Assembly: GCA_900239685.1 (NCBI GenBank)
Contig: OENT01000009.1
Span: 63,527 to 127,526 of the forward strand
Reading direction: 5' to 3'
Source: Rotaria macrura
Lineage: Eukaryota; Rotifera; Eurotatoria; Philodinida; Philodinidae
DNA length: 64,000 bases
Shown here piece after piece: positions 50,260 through 60,807 of this stretch. Below the pieces are notes generated by a model. That model was not told the DNA's origin. It worked only from the letters and a program-made list of their open reading frames with translations, and ran no database searches. A program made the position numbers and the translations under genes. Position 1 is the first letter of the stretch; each line of letters begins with the position of its first letter.

Positions 50260-52427
50260 ATGTCGAAGAAGTTTAATATTCGTGAGTGGGTTTTATCCGT
50301 CAAGTAAGAAACTTCTTATATTCTCATGTGTCATATTTCATGAGTGATGTTCTTCTTTGTTTTTTGAATTCTAATAGATACTGGTCGCTTCTCTTCATTC
50401 CCCATGTATCAATCTGTTTAATATTTTTAATCTATACACTAGTCGGTGCCAGTATCATTCAAGAAATTGAATCTGATGATCTACAATCTACTACTTCTTC
50501 AGCAACATTGGAAACAACATCATTACCTTCTGTTTCAATAAAAAATTTCGATCGAGAACGCGAACGTCTCGTATCGAAAATAGCAGATAAAAGGCAAGCA
50601 ATCGATGTACAACAGTATACTAAATATATCAATAAGCAGATTCGAGAATATGAAGAAGAAATAAAAAAACTCTATCAATCAAGTGAAACAAATCCATCGG
50701 CTATTGTTGAAAAAACTGCATTTATTGAAGAAAATTCACGTTGGACTTTTGCTGGATCGTTATATTTTATAGGAACAACTTTAACGACGATCGGTAAAAA
50801 CATATAGATTGATAACTTCTCAACAATGAAATGAACTAGTTTTGATTTTCTTGTACTTTTTTCTTTCTATTTTCTAAGGTTCAAATGATTTTACGCCAAA
50901 AACTAAAATAGGAAAATTATTTTTAATGATCTATGCTGCCATTGGTATTCCATTAACATTACTATTTCTATCAGACATAAGTTTATTGATAGCACGTTTA
51001 ATTAAATATTTATCATTATTGTTATTACGTGCATATTCAACTAAATATTTTCTTCACATACGTCAATGGATGTTGTTTCGTTTGATTGAAAAGCGACTAG
51101 ATATTTTAATACCTATATCAACAGATGAAGATGATATATTTTCAAGTAGAATCAGTTCATCACCAATGTCTTCGTTTGATAATCCATTTAATGAACATGA
51201 TCAATCAACAAATCGATTATCAGTAAGACAACGACGTCTATCAAATCATGTTCATTTAAAACGTATTAGAAATATTTACAATGTACTCATTGATACACTA
51301 AAAGATGTCGATGATGGTATTAATTTAACCATGCCACAATTAACAATAACACTTTTTATTTATATACTTATTGGTGCATGTCTTATTAAATCGAATTCAT
51401 TTTTTGATAGTATTTACATTTGTTTTACGTCTATATTTACGATTAGTTTAAGAACTTATTATCATAATACAACAATAAAGCATGAAAACAATATGAAATT
51501 ATTATTTATTCTGGCTATCTATCTATTATTGGGTCTAGCAATTGTCTCGTTGTGTATTAGAGCAGTACAAATGAAAATAAAAACAACACTTGAAAATATT
51601 GGAAAAAAATTACTTCGAGATCTAGTCGAATTTCTACGACAAATGGGTATTCAAAAACAAAAATCGAATCAACAGAAATCTATGTATTGTTTGTTTTCTA
51701 TTTAGGTTTTCACGAATTAAGTACAGATGATATATTAGCCACGACAAATAATACACAAGCACTATCAACATCAACACCAGATGCTATTATTTCTCGACAA
51801 CAACATGTAAAACGGATACCATCAAATGTAAGCGAGCAACTATCATCAGCAATTCATCGTCCTATTGGTATTGCTGAACCAGTACGTCGTCTTTCTAGTG
51901 GTCTTATTATTCGAGCATTTAAAAATTCAGAAATCGATTCGAATACAAATAAAAGTGTTCAAGTTAATACAATCATTCGATCATGTGGTCGTTGTGCCGG
52001 TTCAAATCTTTCACCAACAGGCTCGTTGGTATCTGTTCGAAAACATAATGCTATGTCAGTTTCACTATCATCACCAGGTGAAATGAGTTCTAGTTGTGAA
52101 GAAGACGATGTCAAATCGTCATTATTGCCACCGCCAAATTTAGATCGACTTCGTCAACGACGTGCAACACTGGTGGCAAAAACAATTATTCATCAAATGG
52201 CTACGCAACCACCTTTGCTATCTATTGACGAACCAATGCCATCGTCAAAATTATTAACTGCTCAACGTCATCGTCCAGCGGATACATCACCATCTAAATA
52301 TTCAGCAATAAAAGTGGCAAGTGCTCAATCGGACGTACCACGCAAACGAGATGTTACTCACGAAGAATTTCAAGAAATTTCAAAACAAATCTCTTCCTTA
52401 TTGACACCTAGCGATGATGAAAATTAA
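50260..52427 (+). CDS. Two-pore-domain potassium channel family member with non-canonical filters, 649 residues
   Basis: Exons 50260-50303, 50378-50793, 50879-51646 and 51706-52427 total 1,950 bases in frame. Layout is typical of K2P/TWK channels: M1 at about residues 18-42, a long extracellular cap rich in charged residues, a P1 loop, M2 (FLMIYAAIGIPLTLLF), M3 (about 308-323), a P2 loop, M4 (about 359-382) and a long cytoplasmic tail. An intron splits the first filter glycine codon, as in many K2P genes. The filters are odd. P1 reads T-I-G-S-N-D (152-157) where TIGYGD/N is usual. P2 reads T-I-S-L-R-T (341-346) where TIGFGD is usual. Both filter glycines are gone from P2 and one from P1, so potassium selectivity or conduction is doubtful. 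The frame, splice sites and tail are intact, so it does not look like a dead gene. The start was chosen because exon 1 ends in the right phase and an acceptor precedes it. Confidence 0.8.
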
Positions 52428-54004
52428 TCACAAATGTGTATTGCAATACAAAAAATTTCTTTCGATACAAAAGTATACATATAGATATTTTTTTTAAATT
52501 TAAATCTAGTCTTTCGTTGTTATTTATACATCAATTAAACTAACGACGAACTTTTTTCTTTTCATGTTTTATGTGAGATCATACTTTTATGATCTGCTCG
52601 TCTGTGCTTCTGTTTTCTTTTATTAATTTACCAAAGAAAACCTTTTTATGTGTATTTTTGGTGTTTTTTTAATCTTTGATAGAATTCAGACGTTTCTACA
52701 TAGTTTTGTTTTTCATTACGAATCAAGTTAAATAATTAAGATCATGAGAACAAAAAATGAATTCTTTAGTTCATAGAATTAAGAATGTAAAACTTATTCG
52801 TACATCTCACATATCATTTACAATCATATTACACAGAATAGAGAAAAAACAAAAACAAAATGTCATTACGACATAAAAAATAAGTTTTTCTTTCTCTGTA
52901 AACTATTATTCTTTCAGCTTCGGGAACAGGAAACCATATTACCTATAAAATTACTTCGTTTGCCGACGAAAGCAGCTTATAATATGTACGATGCATATAA
53001 ATAACTACTAAACATATTCACCGTTAGTTAGTTAGTGATTTTCAATTATTTGTTGATTGAAATTAATTTTTTTATTTCCTATAATTTTGAAAACACAAAA
53101 CTATGTGACCATCAGTTTTTTTATCAAAATCACCGATATGTTTTCTACAAGGACCAAAGACATGTCACAAATGAATTTGATATATTGAAAAAAAAAAAGA
53201 AGAATCTCAAGTCTCATTCATCTGAAAATAATGAAACTGTAATGAAAATGATGACGTCACTGGACTTTGTGAGAAACGACTATAATTTAAAACATTCATT
53301 TCTTCAAGTATCCACTTACCGATAACAAGTCTAATGCTTTTCTTTTCTAACGAAGTTGAATTGTGAAAAATGACAGTTGGCTTATTATCAAAATAAAATA
53401 TGATTGAGTGTCAGTATGATGTGACTACTCATGCAGTACATTAAGCATTTATTCGAACGGCAATATAATAAAAATAGAAGAACTTGAGATAGATTTATAT
53501 TTACATACGAATGTTTTAAAACGTACAACAATTATTCGAAGCATTTTTGTTAAAATTCTTAAACTATTCATACAATTACCTACTAATTTTGTATTTTCGA
53601 CATCTTGAATAATTTTAAACGATTCCGTATTTATTAAGAACGCTATTCATTCTTTTTTCATTTACGGATGATTAAGTTGTCGATAAAAATCATATGAATC
53701 GAATAAGTAGAAAAATGAATAGAATTTCTCGATTGATTCTATTTATTGTTCGTTTATTTTACTTTCATTTTCAATCGAAGTGTTTGTTGAATTCTCTCAT
53801 ACTTATTTCGAAAACCGTTCATATAAAATTCTAGTACAAATACATAATTTATTCTATCTTAAATCGAAATTTTAAAATTGTGAGCAAACATTCTACTAGT
53901 CTTCAATGATTAACTAATGTAAGTATGACTATTAGTATGTATTTTTTTTATCATTCCGGAAATTTGACTAGATAGTTCTTGTTCAATTTGTTTGATTGAT
54001 TCAG
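52428..54004. other. Intergenic, no supported gene
   Basis: About 1.6 kb of AT-rich sequence after the K2P-like gene. A 96-codon frame near 53035-53325 is Lys/Asn/Phe-biased, has no family resemblance, and is not accepted as a gene. The first transmembrane exon of the Orai-like relic would be expected near 53880-53950, but I cannot read one there. Confidence 0.5.
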
Positions 54005-54432
54005 ATATTCCTTTTCGTAATAATATTCTTACTGCTTATGTTGTTGTATCATGTCTATTAATCGGTATTCATCTATTGACTCTACTTGAGCCAATTTGTA
54101 TTTTACCTGAAGTAAAAAAGTACCTCGAATCTAAAGATAGTACTGAATAACTGATAAAAATGAAAAACTCGTAACCATAGTCAAATTTTTGCATAGAAAT
54201 AACATGGTTACTTTCAATTGGTTTCGGTATATTCTTAATGTTGTTTTTCATTATGAATCAGGGCTCATTTTCTGGATTAAGTTAATTGACTTTTGCGATT
54301 GTATCCGCAGCTATATCTACTATTGGTACACTGATCATAGTATGTGTACCAGTTTTAATTTTTTTCTGGATATTTTTATTTTCGAATCATTTGAGAGCAA
54401 ACAATTTTTGTATGGCAGTCATTTTGAGTTGA
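54005..54432 (+). pseudogene. Relic of an Orai-type calcium-channel gene
   Basis: After a TTGATTGATTCAG acceptor, 54005-54147 reads IPFRNNILTAYVVV then LLIGIHLLTLLEPICILPE. This resembles Orai TM2, whose signature is LVAVHxxALMISTCILP. The next part, about 54202-54432, reads WLLSIGFGIFLMLFF (like TM3) and AAISTIGTLIIVCVPV then FWIFLFSNHL (like TM4, AAIASTTIMVPFGLIF). The two parts are separated by stops, and another stop lies between TM3 and TM4. I cannot find TM1 with its pore glutamate or a start exon. It is most likely a dead copy of a host gene. A less likely reading is a living gene with very short introns. Confidence 0.55.
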
Positions 54433-55570
54433 TTGAACGTGATACTTGCAAAAGCTAGTTTCATTACAAGTACACCATCAATATCAAATTGAAGGGAAAT
54501 ATTAATGTGGTTCGTTGAATACGCATATTTGTCAAAAAAAGCATTTTCATTAATTAAAACTTCACCTTTTATACAATCGTAGATATGATCGATGTTGATG
54601 ATGTCAATTTTTTTAAATATTATATATATATATAAATGTAATGCGTTTTAGTTTCACATTTGAAGGAATGATAGAAAACACGTAAACTGTACTTTGTTGG
54701 CTATAAATAGATTGTATCAGACTGATACTATCAGTCTATTTTTAATGAATATTGACATGGGTTAATAAAAAACTTGACGAACAGTCAGTCGAATACAGTG
54801 TATTATAAAAGATGAAGCAATAAACATCAATCGACCATAGACGTCTATTTCCTTTTTTGATTATCGAAGAAAAGTACTAAAAAATATTTATCTTAGAAAG
54901 CTTAACTGAAGACAATATCTTAATCTTTGACATATATTTACTTGGTTTACATGGAGTAGAAAAAAAATAAGATAAAAATACATTTTTCAAATAAGTTGCA
55001 CACAAAACTGCTAAAATATATTCTATAGTAGTCAACATTATCGACAAAACAAAACTTTTGATCGGATACGTACTAAGTTAGAAAAAGGTTGAACTAAATA
55101 TTGTCGTATTCAAGAGATGTAGATGATCGATTTTTGACGTAGAAGAAAAAAGAAACATTCTTCGCAGCGTTTTCCTTATTCTTATTCTAATAAAAAAGAT
55201 CGAAAATTTTTACACATAGCGACGTATTTGGTTAAACAGTAAGTGACTATCAAGATAAACTACAATGTATTTTCGAAATGAAATGTAAGTATTTTTCCGA
55301 CGTATTTCAATGCGAATGCTAATAGAAGAATACTTTGTGGAAAAAAATATGATCTATAAAATTTTGTTATTTCATTCAAAGCTTAGCGTTCTCATGTATA
55401 CTCATTTCGTGGAATACATTTTCTCATTACATCTAATCAAACTTGTACTCGATTATATGATTCATTTATTTTATGTTATTTCATTGTTTTTCTGTTATGA
55501 AATAGTATCTTTTCACCATGTTGAGGTTAAGTGTTCATAAAAAAAGAACAAGCAACGATATAAAAGAAAT
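54433..55570. other. Intergenic, no supported gene
   Basis: About 1.1 kb of AT-rich sequence with a short TA run near 54620-54635. The only frames are short and phenylalanine- or isoleucine-biased; I see no gene. Confidence 0.5.
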
Positions 55571-56315
55571 CTATCTAACTACGCACTTTTCTTCTCTTTT
55601 CCTAACTACGAAGTAGAGCATGGTGCCGAAATCATCATCATCATTCGCAGACTGAATAGTAGCAGTACTTTCAACTTGCCGCACCTCGCCTGTAAGTTCA
55701 TTCCACATGTTTTCAAAGCTCTCTGTACAGTGATTCATCAACTTTTTATCAGATGGTCCTGATATTCATACAAGTTCGATGGGAATTGGTGAACGTACTT
55801 GTCGTCCAAAAATAGCACGTTTAGCGATGCTAGTTAGCCACTGAAGCACGTTTCATTGAATGTCAACATCGAATAAATGGACGACTGAGCCAACATGAAA
55901 GAAATCAGCAGGTTCGATTTTTTTAAAAACTGATCGTGAAATGAGACCCCTGAAGTAAATACGTACTTCTTCTTCATTGACTCGCTATCACGAAACTATT
56001 CATAACCTTTGTTCGATAAACAAATGTTCAAGTTCGTAACCACGGATTTGATCTGGAGGCACGCCATCATAGAACAACTGTCGTACATCTTGACCAGGAC
56101 AACATCCAAAATCGATGACTGCTGCATTCTCGTCGTTGCATTTTTTAAGAATCTCTTTATAGATGGCACTTCGTTGAATCGAACGCTGAAGACATGCCCG
56201 AGACATGGATAGTTGAGCTTTTACCAGACACGTTCACGTATACTGAGTAAATGTGCTCGTAATTCTGAGGTCGTAATTGAAGCATAGTGAGTGAAGAATA
56301 TTTTTGTTGTGGCAT
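55571..56315 (-). pseudogene. Broken SAM-dependent methyltransferase gene, fungal-type
   Basis: Read on the minus strand, pieces in changing frames follow the order of one methyltransferase. First comes an N-terminal HLLSIRERVW segment. Then follow the SAM-binding motif VIDFGCCPGQDVRQLFYDG with PPDQIRGYELEHLFIEQ, FFHVGSVVHLFD, AIFGRQVRSP, a C-terminal HCTESFENMWNELTG, and finally MLYFVV before a stop at 55571. The GCC-GQD-R-L-DG motif and the IRERxW lead are what I recall from a family common in fungal secondary-metabolite clusters. Several frameshifts and in-frame stops show it is not functional. A horizontally gained gene that later decayed is the simplest explanation; the donor is inference. 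Confidence 0.7.
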
Positions 56316-56360
56316 TGATTGTTGGTTCATCGATGTAGACGGATGGTTTTTTATCATCAA

Positions 56361-59300
56361 ATTCGTTAGCAGTAATTTTCAAGAAGACTCAATCAAATAT
56401 TTCTTGTACTTTCTAATTAAAAATCACACATACATCAAAGAATTTGATTGATATTATCATGAAGAATAAGTGCGTTTTATTAAAACCTATAGTCAATATT
56501 AGTGTCATTTATCAAACGTGATCTTACCGAGTCGACAAACAACTAACAAAGTCACTTATCATAGATATCAATGGTGGCGCCGCCATTACTGCGCCATCAA
56601 CGCTACGGCGCTTGCGACAGCATTTAAAAAAGAACGCGGCAAGGCTAAGGTACATTTTTCTTAGTATCATAGTGATATAGACGGGGCAACGATTAAATCG
56701 TGGAGCAATTTTTAAAATTTTTTTCTGAAGAAAGCTGAAACGTTTGAATTTATAATTCTTTTGTGTTTCCTATTAGAGAGAATCTTTTCTCAATTACTAT
56801 ACTTCGATGTTCCTTTCATCGTCTAACAAAAAGCGTGTTAGCATGGTGGGATTCACTGATCACGAGACTTTTGAAAGCATTTTAATAACGATACCTGAAT
56901 ACTTATTTTAACTGATTATAGTGAATACATCATATCAACAGTTAAGAATTTTTAATAATGTAATAAATTTCATGTTGGTTGTTTTGCCCTCACGAATATA
57001 TATTTACTTCTTGCAATAAAAGTTCCGTTGTCGTTTAGATGCATGAAAACTAATTATCGAAAATGCTTTTTTCAAAATTGGAAGTAGACCAAAATGACAA
57101 TATGCCCTTTTTTAATGATAGAGCTCAATTCAGTTTTAGAGCAAATACATGTTTCATTCCTTTATTTGACTATCAATATGTTCTACTAAAGTTATGACAG
57201 TGCCTTTGCGTAAATCACAAATTTTATACTGTAGTGTTTGATTTAAAATAATCCAACTGCTAGAATATCAATAGGCATAAGCACATTACAATGCTCGCAG
57301 AAAAAAGTATAGTTTCCTGTGTTTTTTTCATTGAATTTCTAAAAAGCGATATGAAAATTAGAAAATATTATCAGCATAGCTGGTTAAGTCATAAAAAATG
57401 ACTGAAGGAGAATCAAATTTGATTAAACTTTCTAGTAAATGAAATATTTATGTATGATGGCATGTGTAGAACTTTTTGAAGTCTAGCTTTTGTTCTATGA
57501 ATTTTTATAGTAACACATAAAAGTGATTAGAAATTCTTGAATTAATTACATAAGAAACTATTAATAACTCTGTCTGCAGTTATTCCTGATTATACGAATG
57601 AGAGAATGTTCAACATTTTTATTAGTTTAAAACGTTTTTAGAATGATGTATATCAACAATCAAATAAATAATGTGTTACTAAAGCTAATAATGAAGATAA
57701 TTCATTCCGTTTTTCTGCTTTATCATTCAATCTCAGTATATTTTGCGATATTTCTCTATGCACTAAAACTGATTAATGCTATGTTAACAAAATCTTATTA
57801 AATACGAACAAAACAAAGTTTGCGAATATAAATTTCGGAAATTTCGAATTTCGAATAAATTTATGTAAAAATGGCACTTCTAATTCACATATAAGTTTTC
57901 TAATACATACTTTCATATTTTATTGAAGAGAAGGTTCACCAAATCATTTAGTCTAATACACTGTTATGATGTCACGTTCTTCAAACAGTAGCAGGAAATT
58001 TTTAATACAGGCGGACGTCTATGATGCGTGCATAGAGGAGAAAATCACAGGAGAAATGAAAATAAAAACAACCATCGTTCTTAGTATTTATACATGTAGA
58101 ACTGTTAAGACTTTATCGAAGCAATCGTTGTTACGGAACTGAGTACATACATCGGCAATATTAAATAACACGGAATTGAAAATTCCATATTTGTAGAGAC
58201 ACTACGAAATCATGCTCATTCAACTCTGATTTCGAGGAACTTCTTTGATTCATTCGGATTTTGACTTGGCTGTCTTGGATTTTGATGCAAGTTTGTAGTT
58301 AGTGTGCACTAGAGTATATCAATTACAATGATAAATAGTTCTTCTAAAGAATAAAGAAAATTTTCAATAATCTGAAGATAAAAATGATCAATCTTTATCC
58401 CAATAATTAATGAACCTGTGTCAAAATATTCTATTGATTTTTCACTACTGCACATTGATATTTGAAATCATGTATTGTGTCATACTTGCTATGAATTTCG
58501 ATGAAATCATTTATTCATAATATTTTATTTTAATTTGAAAAAGAATTTAATTATTGTGTGATTTGCTAATAAAGCAAATGTATTGTTCGAAACATTATTC
58601 ACTAGATCATTGAATGAAATAAAGCTCAAATAATAAAATAGTTGGGCTTCATTCTACCGATGACAGAGTCGCTTAACTATAGTTTGTACTTCGTCATTGA
58701 ATAAGATCTGATTGTAATCATCACAGTGATCTAGACAAGATCGAATAGATTAGTTGCCTGCAATGAAAACATTCTATGGCCCATTCATATTGGGCACATG
58801 TTTTCCTCTTGTAATCTTAGTAGAATTTCAAGCAAATATTTCTCGAGAAATCCACATTATGCACGATGTTTGACAGAATCCTAAGATACAGATACAGCAA
58901 AAGTTCAATCACAAAGATAGATTAAGTTCAAGTGAAAAAGCACTTTAAAATAACCGAAGAATAGTAGAGTCGACAGATTTTTTTCTAAAATGATTCATCA
59001 GGATTATCTGATTGTTTCGTCTATTACATCGAATTCGTTTACGGTCACGATGAAACACCTGGATGTTCGCAACAAAACAGATTACCTAAACTGCTAAGGC
59101 TATGACACTAATTTAGTTGACAGCCAGTAACAGTAATAGATAGATGTGCGTGTATTGAGAGAATACGATTTCCGTAGAGATTGCAACTTCAATAAACTAA
59201 CTGGCCATCTCTAATATCGATCGAAAGATTTCAAAATAAAATAACTACTATTGAGCAAATTTTTTGTCTATGTCTGACGTAGTATTCCGAAAGTTGCTAG

Positions 59301-59747
59301 TAAATGAACTTGATGATATGTGGGGCGTGAGCTCTGTTAAGATTCTGTTCATGCGAGCTTTCCTAGATGTTCATTGAATAGACATCGATATTCTACTGTT
59401 TCTTTCTGTCTCGTTGGCCATGTAGAAAATTCATCATCGAATTTCAATGTTAAAACAAGTACTGTATGAAAGAAATCAAGAAGATTGTGTTCAAGAGTAT
59501 TGTTTTCGTTTAATGTACAGAATTAAAACCACTCAGTCTTTGACAAAGATTCCATTGTCAAGATAAGAGATACTAGACGAAGATTGTTTTGAAGAATGCT
59601 AGAATGATGCACCTTCATTATTATTCACAGACAACAAATGAATAATGATTGATTCATTAATATAAAGTGACAGCTCGAGAGATATAAAGAGAGAAAGAAA
59701 ATAATGAAAATTGTCTGTTGTCGAGAATAATCATTCCGTCAATCAGG
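56361..59747. other. Intergenic, no supported gene
   Basis: About 3.4 kb, mostly AT-rich. The only compositional feature is a GC-rich patch at 56571-56642, which contains the near-palindrome AATGGTGGCGCCGCCATT. I see no credible frame, RNA gene or repeat array. Confidence 0.5.
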
Positions 59748-60070
59748 TCCCAATCGGAATTCATCTCATTCTATAGAATTTTTATAAAATCCACAGAAGT
59801 TTAGTGGAGTCCGAAATAAGGAATGACTTTCGGAATCCTAGTGTTGCATATTATCAGATCCTACTGTAGGAATTGGACGACATCCCACGCGAACTTTTGA
59901 CCCATCTCTTGTAATATTGCCAGGTACTAGTTAAGAAAATAGGTTTCTTCCATCGGATCTGTTTGTCGTCGGTCGGTCTTCAGCGATTCGATCGGATTTT
60001 GTTGGTTGATTGGAAAAGATGAAAATCAGATAAGATTTGGTATCGGATTCATTCACATTCCTCAGGATCT
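59748..60070 (+). repeat. Dispersed repeat, copy 2
   Basis: Collinear with 1558-1890 in the same orientation, but more diverged and with fewer intact GATCCGATCGGAT words. Shared landmarks are TTCGGAATCCTAGTGTTG near 59829, AAGAAAATAGGTTTCTTCC near 59934 and TATCGGATTCATTCAC at 60041-60056. Confidence 0.55.
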
Positions 60071-60376
60071 GTCACTACCATGGTAATCATTGGAAAACAT
60101 AGACAAATTCTCAACAGATGGCATTAACTTATAAGTAACTTGTAGGGCAACAAAACATAGTTTTAAATCAAATACACTTGTCGAAGTCAGAAACGGATGT
60201 ATTCCATTGTCAATTCAGGAAATAAAATTTGTTTTAAATCTTGGTTGCGTAAAATTCTTGCGTAAATTAATGTATAGAGACTAGGAAGAGAGATTGCAAG
60301 ATGGCTTCCAGTGACTATTTAAAAGGAAACGATAAGAGTTTTGATTTACTCTTACTTTTATCAATAGACTCATTCG

Positions 60377-60749
60377 ATGAATACAGACGACGAGGATTCG
60401 GATCGAACTGATTTCATTTCCCATTTACGTACAGTAGTTATTTTGGCTGCACGAAATTCATCATCATCATCATCATCAGATATTGACATCGATGCTGTGG
60501 ATAAAATAGTTGAAGCAACAATAGATTTCGTAAAAAATATTCTTGAACAATTGCAAAATAAAACAAATGTCTCATCGTTTTCACCGGTAGACTTAGCACA
60601 TACAATACGCGTAAGATCAATTAATTTTTATGCTTTTTTAGTGAAATTTTACTTTTCAATTTAAATTATTTACTATTTAGCTAAATCGGCATTTGATACC
60701 TAATCGAAAACTATACTTTTCTATTATGGAGACAATAAATCATCTTTGA
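60377..60749 (+). CDS. Small acidic protein, possible histone-fold (TAF13-like), 100 residues
   Basis: Exons 60377-60610 and 60681-60749 join in phase 0 across a 70-base GT..AG intron and give 303 bases including the stop. The N terminus is acidic (MNTDDEDSD), followed by an FISHLRTVV helix, a serine run, a helix DAVDKIVEATIDFVKNI, then SPVDLAHTIRLNR and a final helix. The spacing recalls the TAF13/SPT3 histone fold (an F-x-ELR helix, a V-D-x-x-E-x-x-V-x-F-x helix, and an ED-x-x-x-x-IR-x-x turn). This is inference from pattern and needs a profile search. An acceptor (TTTTATCAATAG) ends nine bases before the ATG. The stop is only 58 bases before eIF3a. Confidence 0.6.
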
Positions 60750-60759
60750 TATACTTTAG
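60734..60759 (+). promoter_or_regulatory. Polyadenylation signal and trans-splice acceptor between the two tandem genes
   Basis: AATAAA at 60734-60739 overlaps the last codons of the small upstream gene. A TTTGATATACTTTAG acceptor ends at 60759, ten bases after its stop. This packing is what a trans-spliced two-gene unit would show: 3' end formation of gene one next to leader addition for eIF3a. Confidence 0.45.
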
Positions 60760-60807
60760 ATAAAGATATTTTTTTAATCTATTTTTTACTGAATTTTTAA
60801 TAATACA

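Noticed and set aside
56009-56212. 67-codon plus-strand frame over the methyltransferase relic
   Set aside because: It is antisense to a recognisable methyltransferase motif and has no independent support.
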